Below are positions 35,343-43,969 of a stretch of 44,649 bases of DNA, piece by piece. Source of the stretch: Candidatus Rokuibacteriota bacterium (lineage in GTDB: Bacteria > Methylomirabilota > Methylomirabilia > Rokubacteriales > CSP1-6); NCBI GenBank assembly GCA_016184365.1, contig JACPCW010000101.1, positions 1 through 44,649 on the forward strand. The letters are read 5' to 3'. A program made the position numbers and the translations under genes. The number at the start of each line of letters is the position of its first letter. Position 1 is the first letter of the stretch. The notes below the pieces were generated by a model. The model had not been told where the DNA came from, searched no databases, and saw only the letters and a list, made by a program, of their open reading frames with translations.

Positions 35343-36308
35343 CTACCTCTTCAGCTTGAGCTTCTCCGCGACCTTGCCGAAGAAGACGTAGTCCTTCTCG
35401 AGCTCGCGCTTCAGCTCGGCCGGCCCCCGGTACTCGATGTTCGCCGAGGTCTCCCGCGCGAACTTCCTGAACGCGTCCGACTCGATCACCTTCTTGAAGC
35501 CATCGTGCAGCGTCCGGATCACTCCGGGCGGCGTCCCCTTCGGCGCGAAGACCGAGTAATACACGCCGATGCCGGCGTCCGGAAAGCCGAGCTCCGCGAA
35601 CGTCGGCACGTCGGGATAGACCGAGCTGCGCTTCTTCTCGCTGGTCGCGAGGAACCGCGCCTTGCCCGCGCGGAGGTGCGGGAGGACGTCGGACGGATGC
35701 AGCATGATCGCCTCGACGTGACCCCCGAGCAGCGCCGGGATGGACTCCGCGTTGCCCGCGAACGGCACGTGCGTCACGTCCGAGCCGGACTGGTCCTTGA
35801 GGATCTCGATCGCGATGTGGACGGTGGTGCCGATGCCCGGACTGCCGATGCGGATCTTGCCCGGCTCCTTCTTCGCGGCCTCGATCATCTCCCTGGCCGT
35901 CTTCCACGGCGCATCGGCGCGGACGACGAGCACGACCGGCACGTTGATGATCTCGATGACCGACGCGTAGTCGTCCGGCGTCTTGTACGGCAGCGCGACC
36001 CGGTGCGGCTGGAGCGTCATGATCGACATGGTCATGAGGCCGAGCGTGTAGCCATCGGGGCGGGCGCGGACGACCTCGGACGCCGCGACGCTTCCGCCGC
36101 CGCCGGGCCGGTTGACGACCGCGATCGGCTGCGGGAAGTGGGTCTTGCCGATCTCCGCGAGGTTGCGCGCGATCAGATCGGCGCCGCCGCCGGCGGGGAA
36201 CGGCACGACCAGCGTGATCGGCTTGTCGGGATACGCGGCCGCGTCGGCCGTGATGCCGCAGACGGTGACCGCAACGGTCAATACGAGCATCCAGCGAGCG
36301 ATACGCAT
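35343..36308 (-). CDS. tctC: TctC/Bug-type periplasmic carboxylate-binding protein
   Basis: A 321-residue exported protein. The signal peptide is about residues 1-24 (LVLTVAVTVCGITADAAAYP), followed by the family signature PITLVVPFPAGGGADLIAR, then VVNRPGGGGSVAASEVVRA, GSPGIGTTVHIAIE and FAELGFPDAGIGVYYSVFAP. Bug proteins bind mono-, di- or tricarboxylates or amides; the ligand here is unknown. GAGGAGA stands about 7 nt before the ATG at 36308. It is the first intact gene of the tctCBA set. Confidence 0.92.
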   Translation of the reverse strand: MRIARWMLVLTVAVTVCGITADAAAYPDKPITLVVPFPAGGGADLIARNLAEIGKTHFPQPIAVVNRPGGGGSVAASEVVRARPDGYTLGLMTMSIMTLQPHRVALPYKTPDDYASVIEIINVPVVLVVRADAPWKTAREMIEAAKKEPGKIRIGSPGIGTTVHIAIEILKDQSGSDVTHVPFAGNAESIPALLGGHVEAIMLHPSDVLPHLRAGKARFLATSEKKRSSVYPDVPTFAELGFPDAGIGVYYSVFAPKGTPPGVIRTLHDGFKKVIESDAFRKFARETSANIEYRGPAELKRELEKDYVFFGKVAEKLKLKR

Positions 36309-36349
36309 CGACGTCTCCTCTCGTCTTCGAACGTCCTGCCGCACGGCCG

Positions 36350-38378
36350 TCACGCGAGCTCCACGAGCCAGTCGACCGCGACGACGCCCTGGCCTTCGTC
36401 CAGCACGAGCAGCGGGTTGACGTCGAGCGCCAGCAGGCGATCGCGATGCGCCTCCGCGAGCACGGCGAGCTCGACCAGCGTGTCGGCGAGCGCCTCGACG
36501 TCCGCGGGCTGGCGACCGCGGGCGCCGCGGAGCAGCGCGGCGCCGCGAAGCTCGGCGATCATCGCGCGCGCCTCGTGGAGGTCGACGGGTGGCACGCGGA
36601 TCGACACGTCGCGCATGACCTCCACGAAGACGCCACCGAAGCCGCACACGAGGGCAGGCCCGAAGATCGGGTCCCGTTTCACGCCGAGGATCATCTCGGT
36701 GCCGCCGCGCACCATCCGCTGGACCACGAAGCCATCGATGCGCGCGGCCGGTGCGCGCCGCCGCACCTCGGCGAGCATCTCCTCGCACGCGCGGCGCACC
36801 GCCGCGGCGTCGGCCGCGCCGACGCGGACGCCGCCGACGTCGGTCTTGTGCAGGATGTCGGGCGAGTCGATCTTGAGCACGACGGGATAGCCGACGCGCT
36901 CCGCGGCGCTGACGGCCTCATCGGAGGTCTTCGCCGCGACGGTCTCGACGAGCGGAATCCCGAACTCGCGGAGCAGCCTCATCGACGCGGCACTCGAGAG
37001 CACGCCGCGGGCGGCGCCCAGATCCGCCGCGTGCTCGGCCGCCGGCAGGCCGGCCTCGCGCGTCGCCGCCCGCTGGCGGCGGCGCTCCAGGAACCGACGA
37101 TGCTCGCGCGCATGACGCAGCGCCTGCATCGCGCTCTCGGTGCCTTCCAGGAACGGCACACCCGCGTCGGCCAGCGTCTGGACCACCTCGCGGTCGAGAT
37201 CGCCGCCGGCGAACGAGTTGAACGCGACGACCAGGCGATCGGTGCCGCCGCCGACCGCCTCGCGCATCTGCTTGCTGAACTGTCGCGACGGCGCCCAGCC
37301 GCCCGGCTTCGGCACGTTCACCCGCATGTTCACCGCGATCACGTCGATCGTGTCGTCGGCAAGCAGCGCGTCGAACATCCTCGGAAAGAGCGTGGCGTCC
37401 TCGTACATCGCGCCGGTGCCGTCGAGCGGGTTGCGCGGGCTCGCGAAATCGGGCATGAAGCTCGCGATCCGCTGCACCGTCTCCGCCGACAGCGCCGGCA
37501 AGTCGACGCCGGTGCGCTCCGCGACGTCCGCGACGCGCCCGCACTCCCCGCCGAGGCCGCTGAACACGCAGACGCGCCAGCCCGGCCGGCGGTAGCGCGT
37601 CGCCGCGCCGAGGAGCGCGAGCGTGTCGAGCATCTCGTTGAGGCTCGTCACCTGCACGATCCCGCTCTGCCTCAGCACCGCGTCGACGATCTCCGGCGTG
37701 CCCGCAAGCGAGCCGGTGTGCGCGAGCATCGCCTGGCGCGCGTTCTCCGAGCGGCCGACCTTGAGCGCGACGATCGGCTTGCCGCGCTCGGTCGCGCGCG
37801 CGGCGACGGCGCGGAGCTCGTCGGGCTGCCGGAAACCCTCGACGAACACGCCGACGACCTCGGTGTCCTCGTCGTCGACGAGGAAGCCGAGATAGTCCTC
37901 GACGGTGAGACCCGCCTGGTTGCCGCACGACACGATGTAGGACAGCCCGACGCACCGCTGCTGCATCAGGTGCTCGGCGATCGCGTGGCTGAAGCCGCCG
38001 CTCTGCGACACGACGGCCACGTGGCGCCGCCTGACGCGCTTGGCCCGCGGCGCCCGCTTCCGCGAAGCCGCTCGACAGGATGATCGCGCCGCGCACGCCG
38101 GCATCGACGGCCCCGCTCAGCACGCCGGGGACGTCCGCCGCGGGGATGGCGACCACGACGGCGTCGGTGGGCTCGGGTGTCGACGCGAGGTCGGGATACG
38201 CGGGCAGCCCGAGGATCTCCGGGTACTTCGCGTTGATCGGGAAGATCCGGCCGGCGTAGCCGAACCGCTGCAGGTTCTGGATCACGCGCGTGCCGCGCGT
38301 CATGCGCTGCGACGCGCCGACGACGGCGATGCTCTTCGGCTTCATCAAGGGCGCGAGGTCGCGATGGACGTCCGACAT
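36350..38378 (-). pseudogene. ADP-forming acyl-CoA synthetase (acetate-CoA ligase type), internal deletion and frameshift
   Basis: The N-terminal CoA-binding domain reads MKPKSIAVVGASQRMTRGTR to GAIILSSGFAEAG in one frame (from 38378). The rest, from HVAVVSQSGGFSHAIAEH to the ATP-grasp domain (VLKIDSPDILHKTDVGGVR, MILGVKRDPIFGPALVCGFG) and the end at 36350, is in another frame. The join near 38030-38055 lacks about 35-40 residues, including the region where the conserved GPNC(L/M)G sits. The phosphohistidine region LAHTGSLAG is intact in the second part. The enzyme would make acyl-CoA from acid, CoA and ATP in the same operon as tctCBA. As written it cannot yield a full protein. Confidence 0.8.
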
Positions 38379-38555
38379 GGCGCGCTAGGATAACGCGACC
38401 GGGCGGACGCCGCCGGGCGCTTGTGAGCCTCGGTCCTGGTGATGAAGTCGCGCCCCTCAGGAGGATGATGCGGATGGCCTACGTCCCTTGGTCCCATCGA
38501 CAACGTCCGGCGGCCTGCACCGGTGGGGCCGATGAGCGGGAAGGAGAGTGAACGC

Positions 38556-38957
38556 ATGATCACGGTCATCCACGAAGAGCGCGAAACGGACATCGCAGCG
38601 GCGCGGGTCGACCGCGATCGTCTGTGGCTGACGAATGACGACGACCGGTCGAGCATCCACGTCTTCGATGCGGAACGGGCCAGGGCACACCTGAAGCTGC
38701 CCGACGAGAGCATCGCCCTCGCGCACGCGCATTTTCGTCTGGGTCAGCATCTGCTCGGACGCGGCAAGGACGCGGAGGCGCAGCGGCATTTCGGCGAAGC
38801 TCGCCGGCTGCACCCGGAGTCGTGGAACATCTGGCGCCAGACCGCAGCCGTCGATGCGCGGGGCCTGGCGTCCGGACCGGAATTCTGGGCGCGGGTCGAC
38901 GCGCTCGGGAGCCGCCGCTACTACGCGCCGGTCGACATGAAAGGCATGCCGGGCTGA
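38556..38957 (+). CDS. redoxin-family remnant with the catalytic domain deleted in frame
   Basis: A 133-residue frame with AAGGAGAGTG before the ATG. The first 30 residues (ITVIHEERETDIAAARVD, RLWLTNDD) and the last 90 (ALAHAHFRLGQHLLGRG, FGEARRLHPESWNIWRQ, GPEFWARVDALGSRRYYAPV, DMKGMPG) match, from memory, the two ends of about 380-400-residue redoxin/TlpA-like proteins with a C-terminal TPR tail. The thioredoxin-fold centre with its Cys is absent, and the two ends are joined in frame. The product may be a stable TPR peptide or a pseudogene product. Confidence 0.55.
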   Translation: MITVIHEERETDIAAARVDRDRLWLTNDDDRSSIHVFDAERARAHLKLPDESIALAHAHFRLGQHLLGRGKDAEAQRHFGEARRLHPESWNIWRQTAAVDARGLASGPEFWARVDALGSRRYYAPVDMKGMPG

Positions 38958-38961
38958 CGGG

Positions 38962-39264
38962 TCAGCCTGACGACGAGTCGCGCAGGCGCTCCGCGTCGGC
39001 CCGGCCCGCCTCCGCCCGCTCGGCATCCGCCGCCGCGAGCCGGCGCTCGAGCGTGCGCACGCGCGAGCCGAGCTGCCAGCGACCGATCCAGAGCGGGAGC
39101 CCGACGAGCACGATGCCGGCCGCGACGGATCCCAGGATCACGCCCGCCAGCGGCAGCTCGAGCGACCAGAGCAGGAAGCGCACGGACGCCGGCGCGGTGT
39201 TCTGGAGCGCGAAGACGGTGATGGCCGAGGCCACCAGCGCGACGATCAGGTATCTGACGGCCAT
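38962..39264 (-). CDS. LapA-domain membrane protein
   Basis: A 100-residue protein of the LapA (DUF1049) family: two hydrophobic helices at about residues 4-20 and 37-60 with the family words VFALQNTAPASVRFL between them, then a charged coiled-coil tail with LERRLAAADAERAEAGRADAE. In E. coli the LapA/LapB pair regulates LPS synthesis; LapA-domain proteins elsewhere are often of unknown role. No lapB follows. The gene is convergent with the redoxin remnant and lies 16 bp after the coiled-coil gene. Confidence 0.82.
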   Translation of the reverse strand: MAVRYLIVALVASAITVFALQNTAPASVRFLLWSLELPLAGVILGSVAAGIVLVGLPLWIGRWQLGSRVRTLERRLAAADAERAEAGRADAERLRDSSSG

Positions 39265-39280
39265 CGCGGGGCCTCCCGCG

Positions 39281-39616
39281 TCACTTCTTCCGCGCGGTTT
39301 CGCGGTACTTGGCCGCGCCGGCGCGGACGCCGGCCTGCACGCTGCGCGCGATGATCTTCGTCTCGTCGAGCGCCCGGCGTGCGCGCGGCTCGAGCGTCTT
39401 CAGCGTGGCGTCGAGGCGGGCGAGCGTCGTCTGGATCGCGGCGCGCGCGTCGCGCTCGGCGCGGCGGATCCGGACCTTTGCCGTGCCGCGCGCCTCGTCG
39501 GCCTGGCCGCGCAGGATCTTGAGCCGGCGCTCCAGCTCCTTCAGCACGCCCTCGTAGTCGCGCAGCCTCGTCTTCGCGGCCTGGAGTCGTTCGCGGACGT
39601 TCCATCGATCGGCCAT
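39281..39616 (-). CDS. small basic coiled-coil protein
   Basis: A 111-residue protein starting MADRWNVRERLQAAKTRL. Nearly the whole sequence is helix-forming and charged (LKELERRLKILRGQADEARG, RRAERDARAAIQTTLARL) and it ends KYRETARKK. No catalytic motif and no membrane helix is visible. It is probably cotranscribed with the LapA-domain gene. The open frame extends to 39634, but MADRW is the likely start. Confidence 0.6.
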   Translation of the reverse strand: MADRWNVRERLQAAKTRLRDYEGVLKELERRLKILRGQADEARGTAKVRIRRAERDARAAIQTTLARLDATLKTLEPRARRALDETKIIARSVQAGVRAGAAKYRETARKK

Positions 39617-39710
39617 GGCGCACCTCCGACGCATCGCAGGGGTGGGATGTCGTCGGGGCTATGGTAGCCCTTCGCCGCCGAAGGCGCGGCGCGGGCGCGC
39701 GGGAACCGTT

Positions 39711-39728
39711 TGTGCTACGATGTGCTAC
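39711..39728 (+). promoter_or_regulatory. direct repeat at the antitoxin start, candidate operator
   Basis: TGTGCTAC occurs twice with a 10-bp period (39711-39718 and 39721-39728), directly before the ATG of the antitoxin gene. TACGAT between the copies resembles a -10 box. Repeats one helical turn apart fit autoregulation by the antitoxin-toxin complex. Confidence 0.45.
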
Positions 39729-40019
39729 ATGGCACGATCGAGAGAGACCCGTGTCGGCGTCCGGGAGCTGCGCCAGAACCTGAGCGTGTATCTTCGTCGC
39801 GTCGCCGAGGGCACGACGTTCCAGGTGACGGAGCACGGCCGGCCGGTCGCGGTGCTGGCGCCGCTGGCGGCGGGCACGACACCCCTGGAGCGGCTGGTAG
39901 CAGCGGGGCGGGCCGCGGCGCCGCGCGGCGATCTTCGAGAGCTCGGAGTACCACGGAGCCGACGTGCAACCAGACGCGCCAGCACGGCACTCCGCGAGCT
40001 TCGCGCCGACCGTCTGTGA
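39729..40019 (+). CDS. Phd/YefM-type antitoxin of a vapBC-like pair
   Basis: A 96-residue protein with the Phd/YefM fold signature VGVRELRQNLSVYLRRVAEG, TFQVTEHGRPVAVLAPL, followed by a basic flexible tail (ATRRASTALRELRADRL) that should wrap the toxin. The toxin start overlaps its stop by 4 nt (GTGA). An earlier ATG at 39720 would add MCY and is less likely because it lies within the operator-like repeats. Confidence 0.85.
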   Translation: MARSRETRVGVRELRQNLSVYLRRVAEGTTFQVTEHGRPVAVLAPLAAGTTPLERLVAAGRAAAPRGDLRELGVPRSRRATRRASTALRELRADRL

Positions 40020-40420
40020 CGGGGTCGCTCGTCTACCTGGACGCCTCCGCGATCGTGAAGCTCGTCGTGCGCGAGCCCGAATCACCTGCGCTGTTCGAAT
40101 GGCTCGGGCCATGGCCACACCGCGTGTCCAGCGTGGTGGCCCGGGTCGAGGTCTTCCGAGCACTGCGGCGCGCGGGTTTCACCGGGGCGACCGTCCGGGA
40201 GCGGGCGGTGAACGTGCTCGATCGTATCGGCCTGCTGGCGGTCGACCGAGCCGTTGTCGACGCCGCGACCGAGCTTGAACCGGCCGAGCTACGGTCATTG
40301 GACGCGATCCACCTGGCGACGGCGCTGTCGGTTGGCGCCGATCTCGCCGGCCTCGTCACTTATGACGAGCGGCTTGCAGCGGCGGCGCGGGCGCGCGTCG
40401 CGGTGTGGGCGCCGTCTTGA
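40016..40420 (+). CDS. vapC: VapC-type PIN-domain toxin (RNase)
   Basis: A 134-residue PIN domain starting at a GTG (40016; VTGSLVYLDASAIVKLVV). Acidic residues expected at the active site are present: Asp9, Glu45 (ARVEVFRAL), Asp96 (SLDAIHLATAL) and Asp117 (LVTYDERLAAAA). It forms a type II pair with the Phd-type gene upstream. It belongs to a different PIN subgroup from the toxin at 7609-8007, with the typical LDAIHLATA phrase. Confidence 0.88.
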   Translation: MTGSLVYLDASAIVKLVVREPESPALFEWLGPWPHRVSSVVARVEVFRALRRAGFTGATVRERAVNVLDRIGLLAVDRAVVDAATELEPAELRSLDAIHLATALSVGADLAGLVTYDERLAAAARARVAVWAPS

Positions 40421-40447
40421 GCGAGCGATGACCCGCAGCCGCCGCGA

Positions 40448-41641
40448 TCAGACCACGGTGCCCGGCCCGCTCTGATCCGGCCGCGTGGCGTACGGATACG
40501 GCCCCTCGACCACACGCCCTTCCGCGAAGCGCCGCACGTTGAACGGCTCGATGTCCACCGTCTTCGCCCGGCCGTCGAGAATCAGCTCGGCGAGGCACGT
40601 GCCCACCGCCGGCGAGATCTTGAAGCCCGAGCCGCTGAACGCCGTGGCCAGATACAGGCCGTCGATGCCGTCGACCGCGCCGAGGATCGCGTGGCGGTCG
40701 CCGCTGTAGAGATCGAACGCGCGGTAGCCGCGCGACAGCGTCGCCCGCTCCATCGCCGGGATGCGATGGGTCAGGAGCGCCGCGCCTTCGGCGCTCGCGT
40801 GCGGCGCGACCCCCGTCCCGAGCGTGTCGGGGTCGATGTCCCATACGGGGCACGGCACGCCGACGAGCGTGAGGCTCCGGCTCTCGGTCCGGAAGTACGT
40901 GCCCTGCGGGTTGTCGATGAAGATCATGTGCGGCTCGGCCAGCTCGGGCGGGCGTGCGACGACGACGGTGTCGATGGCCTTCGGCCGCGCGGGGAGTGTC
41001 AGACCGATCTCGCGGCAGAGCCGCGGCGCCCACGCGCCGGCGGCGACGACGACGGCGCCGGCCTCGATTGCCCCGGCGGACGTCTCCACGCCGAGCACGC
41101 GGCTCTCGCGCCGCACGATGCCCGTGACGGACGTCCACTGGAGCACGCGGCCGCCCAGCTCCTGGATGCGCCGCCGGAAGCCGTCGATGACGGCCGACGG
41201 GTTCGCGTAGCCGCTCTCCGGCTCGTAGGCGGCGGCGCCGATGTCGTCGACGTTCACGAACGGCTGCAGGTCCTTCACCTGGCGCGGCGTGAGGGCGACG
41301 GTGTCGACGCCGATCCCACGCAGCATCTCGACGTTCTTCCGGAGGTTGTCGGCGTACGCGGGCCCGACGACGTTCATGAACCCCGTGCGCGTGAAGACGG
41401 GATCGCCGCCCATGACGTCGGGCCAGTCGCGGAACACGGGATAGCTGGCCCACGCCAGCCGCGCGTCCCACTCGTTCGTGTAATGCATGCGCACGAGCGC
41501 GCTCGAGCGGCCGGAGGCGCCGTCGCCCATGGCGCCCTTCTCGACGAGCGTCACCTTCGTGCCGCGCGCCGCGAGCGCGTACGCGATGCTGGCGCCGTTC
41601 ACACCCCCGCCGATCACCACGACGTCGGCCGTCTGCGTCAT
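40448..41641 (-). CDS. FAD-dependent DAO-family oxidoreductase
   Basis: A 397-residue flavoprotein. The dinucleotide-binding motif GGGVNGASIAYALAARG is at the N-terminus, with GASGRSSALVRMHYTN next and the late FAD motif GLYLATAFSGSGFKISPAVG at the C-terminus. This matches sarcosine oxidase, glycine oxidase and D-amino-acid oxidase relatives that oxidise secondary or primary amines; the substrate cannot be fixed. The ATG at 41641 lies 28 bp after the stop of the truncated ABC permease on the same strand, so substrate uptake and oxidation were perhaps one unit. Confidence 0.88.
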   Translation of the reverse strand: MTQTADVVVIGGGVNGASIAYALAARGTKVTLVEKGAMGDGASGRSSALVRMHYTNEWDARLAWASYPVFRDWPDVMGGDPVFTRTGFMNVVGPAYADNLRKNVEMLRGIGVDTVALTPRQVKDLQPFVNVDDIGAAAYEPESGYANPSAVIDGFRRRIQELGGRVLQWTSVTGIVRRESRVLGVETSAGAIEAGAVVVAAGAWAPRLCREIGLTLPARPKAIDTVVVARPPELAEPHMIFIDNPQGTYFRTESRSLTLVGVPCPVWDIDPDTLGTGVAPHASAEGAALLTHRIPAMERATLSRGYRAFDLYSGDRHAILGAVDGIDGLYLATAFSGSGFKISPAVGTCLAELILDGRAKTVDIEPFNVRRFAEGRVVEGPYPYATRPDQSGPGTVV

Positions 41642-41669
41642 CGTTGCTCTCCTTCCTCCGCCGCGCCGC

Positions 41670-42128
41670 TCAGGTGCGCGAGCGCGTGTGACGCGGGTCG
41701 AGCGCGTCGCGGAGGCCGTCGCCCAGGAAATTGAAGCTCGTGACGGCGAGCGTGATCATGACGCCCGGAAAGATCGCCACCCACGGCGCCGACACGAAGT
41801 AGCTCTGCGCGTTGTTCAGCATGTTGCCCCAGCTCGCGAGCGGCCGCTGGATCCCGTAGCCGAGGAAGCTGGTGTAGGACTCGAGCAGGATCGCGTGCGC
41901 GACGCTGAGCGTGCCCGCCACCGCGATGATGCCGACGGTGTTCGGCAGCAGGTGGCGCGCCATGATGCGCGTCGACGAGGCGCCGAGCCCGCGCGCGCCG
42001 GTGACGAACTCCTGTTCCCGCAGCGCCAGCACCTGCCCGCGGACCATGCGCGTCACGTCCATCCACGACGTCATCCCGATGCCGGCCACGACGAGCATCG
42101 CCGTGAGCATCAGGATGCCCATGAGCAA
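41670..42128 (-). pseudogene. DppC-type ABC transporter permease, N-terminally truncated
   Basis: About 150 codons of the C-terminal half of a peptide-type ABC permease: GMTSWMDVTRMVRGQVLAL, the EAA-loop region EFVTGARGLGASSTRIM (ARHLLPNT follows) and SWGNMLNNAQSYF. The end NFLGDGLRDALDPR is the normal DppC C-terminus. The first 130-150 residues (helices 1-3 and the periplasmic OppC_N part) are missing, and the sequence before about 42128 is unrelated. It cannot make a complete permease. Confidence 0.7.
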
Positions 42129-42281
42129 CTATCCCAGGTCATGGGGCCGTTCGCGCGGGGACAGGCGATGCCGGAGACGACGCCTAGACCAAGAAACGGG
42201 GGGAGTTAGAACGCCTGAACCATTGCCTCGTCCGGTGCTCTCGGCTCTATTAGCCGCGACAGTAACCGCGGCAGGCCTCCC

Positions 42282-42312
42282 CCCGCAGGCGGCTGCGCTC
42301 TCGCGGGTTTTT
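42282..42312 (+). terminator. weak hairpin plus T-run upstream of dctP
   Basis: CCCGC (42282-42286) can pair with GCGGG (42303-42307), followed at once by five T. The stem is short and the loop long, so it is only a possible terminator or attenuator ahead of the TRAP operon. The rest of the 217-bp gap between the permease fragment and dctP shows one further small stem (42253-42272) and no gene. Confidence 0.2.
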
Positions 42313-42346
42313 CGGAAACCGGCCCATCACGAAAGAGGAGTGTCGA

Positions 42347-43369
42347 ATGAACAGGCAGCTCACCCGCCGTACCTGGTTGAAGCAGACCGCCGGTGCCATC
42401 GGGCTCCTCGGGCTGGACGCCGTCGCGTCGCCTCGACTCGCCCGCGCCAGCAAGACGTTCAAGGCGCGCCTGGGCCACGGGCAGGCCACGACGCACCCGC
42501 TGCATCGCGCGATGGCCAAATTCGCCGAGCTTGCCAAGGACAAGTCCAAGGGCCGCCTCGACGTCGGCATCTTCCCCGGCTCTCAGCTCGGGGGCGCCGT
42601 CGAGATGGCGGAGGCTGTGCGGCTCGGGACGATACAGTTCACGCCCTCCGGCAACGCGTGGATCGAAGGCGTTGCGCCGATGACCGGTGTCGTGAACCTG
42701 CCGGCGCTGTTCCGCGACAACGACCACGCCTACAAGGCGATGTACGGCTTCATCGGCAAGGAGGTGTACGAGAAGAGCCTCCTGCCGCTGGGCGTGAGAC
42801 CGCTGGGCTGGGTCAGCAACGAGTTCCGGCACGTCACCAACAACAAGCGTCCGATCAAGACCCTGGCCGACATGAAGGGGCTCAAGATCCGGGTGCCGAA
42901 CAGCAAGGTCTTCGCCGAGACGGTGAAGGCGATGGGCGGCAACCCCGTGCCGGTCGACTGGGCCGAGGTGTTCGGGGCGCTCCAGCAGGGCGTGGTGGAC
43001 GGGCAGGAGAACCCGTTCATGAACATCTACACCGCGAAGCTGTACGAGGTGCAGAAGCACCTCGCGCTCACCTCGCACATGTGGGACGTCTACGACCTCA
43101 TGGTCAACGAGAAGTTCTTCCAGAGCCTGGACGCCGAGCTCCAGAAGGTCGTCCTCGCGGCTGGCCGCGAGGCGTGCGACTTCGGCTGGAACGAGGTCAA
43201 GAAGGACAACGCGGACTTCCTGTCGAAGCTCAAGGCCGCCGGCATGCAGGTGACCAAGCTCGACGGGAACGAAGTACAGGCGGCCGTCAAGCCGACCTGG
43301 AAGACGTACGAGGACAAGAACGGCGCCGCCGGCCGGGACCTGATCCAGCGCGTCCTGGATCTGAAGTAG
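42347..43369 (+). CDS. dctP: TRAP transporter periplasmic binding protein (DctP)
   Basis: A 340-residue exported solute receptor. The leader is of Tat type (RRTWLKQTAGAIGLLGL) and ends near residue 35. DctP-family landmarks are FAELAKDKSKGRLDVGIFPGS, IKTLADMKGLKIRVPNSKV with the carboxylate-binding Arg, and GVVDGQENPFMNIYTAKLYE. GAGGAG stands about 7 nt before the ATG. It captures a carboxylate-type substrate and hands it to the DctQM permease encoded next. The substrate is unknown. Confidence 0.94.
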   Translation: MNRQLTRRTWLKQTAGAIGLLGLDAVASPRLARASKTFKARLGHGQATTHPLHRAMAKFAELAKDKSKGRLDVGIFPGSQLGGAVEMAEAVRLGTIQFTPSGNAWIEGVAPMTGVVNLPALFRDNDHAYKAMYGFIGKEVYEKSLLPLGVRPLGWVSNEFRHVTNNKRPIKTLADMKGLKIRVPNSKVFAETVKAMGGNPVPVDWAEVFGALQQGVVDGQENPFMNIYTAKLYEVQKHLALTSHMWDVYDLMVNEKFFQSLDAELQKVVLAAGREACDFGWNEVKKDNADFLSKLKAAGMQVTKLDGNEVQAAVKPTWKTYEDKNGAAGRDLIQRVLDLK

Positions 43370-43405
43370 CGCAACGGTGGCCCGGGGCCACCTACGAGGA
43401 ACGTG

Positions 43406-43966
43406 ATGGGGTCGCTCCCGAGCGGTGCCGTCACGACCGGGGCGATGCCGGCGCGCTCCGCAGAGCCGAGCGCGCTGGCGGTCCGGAGAGTCGTGGTGTG
43501 GCTCGCCGCGAACGTGGAAGAGGTGATCTGCGCCGTCCTGCTCGTCGTCATGGTCGGCTCGGTCTCCGCGGCCGTGTTCTTTCGCTACGTCCTGGATTCG
43601 CCGCTTCCCTGGCCTGAGGAGCTCTCCCGCTTCGCGCTGGTGTGGCTCACGTTCATCGGCGCCGCGCTGGCCGCCAAGCGACAGAGCCACGTGCTCGTCG
43701 ATTTCTTCGTCGGCTTCCTGCCCGAGCGGGCCAGGTGCGCGCTCGCCGTCCTCGTGAACGTCACCCTGCTCGCGTTCCTCGTGCTCTTCTTCACGCTCAG
43801 CGTGCAGTTCGTGCAGAAGGCGTCGGTCGCGGTGTCGCCGGCGCTGTCGATCAGGATGAGCTACGTGTACTTCGCGCTGCCGGTGGCGAGCGTGCTGATG
43901 ATCGTGCACATCGGGCGCCAGACGCTCGGTCTTGCTCGTCAGCTCGCGGGCTCGCGGAGGGGCTGA
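43406..43966 (+). CDS. dctQ: TRAP transporter small permease (DctQ)
   Basis: A 186-residue membrane protein with four helices (about residues 38-60, 70-90, 108-132 and 148-170), the usual DctQ layout, and the family phrase PWPEELSRFALVWLTFIGAA near the second helix. GAGGAAC precedes the start; the ATG at 43406 is preferred over the GTG at 43403. It starts 36 bp after dctP and ends 3 bp before dctM. Confidence 0.9.
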   Translation: MGSLPSGAVTTGAMPARSAEPSALAVRRVVVWLAANVEEVICAVLLVVMVGSVSAAVFFRYVLDSPLPWPEELSRFALVWLTFIGAALAAKRQSHVLVDFFVGFLPERARCALAVLVNVTLLAFLVLFFTLSVQFVQKASVAVSPALSIRMSYVYFALPVASVLMIVHIGRQTLGLARQLAGSRRG

Positions 43967-43969
43967 GCC

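Noticed and set aside
42253..42272. Small stem GCCGCG...CGCGGC upstream of dctP as a regulatory RNA
   Set aside because: A 6-bp GC stem is expected by chance in DNA of this composition, and no further conserved structure is visible.
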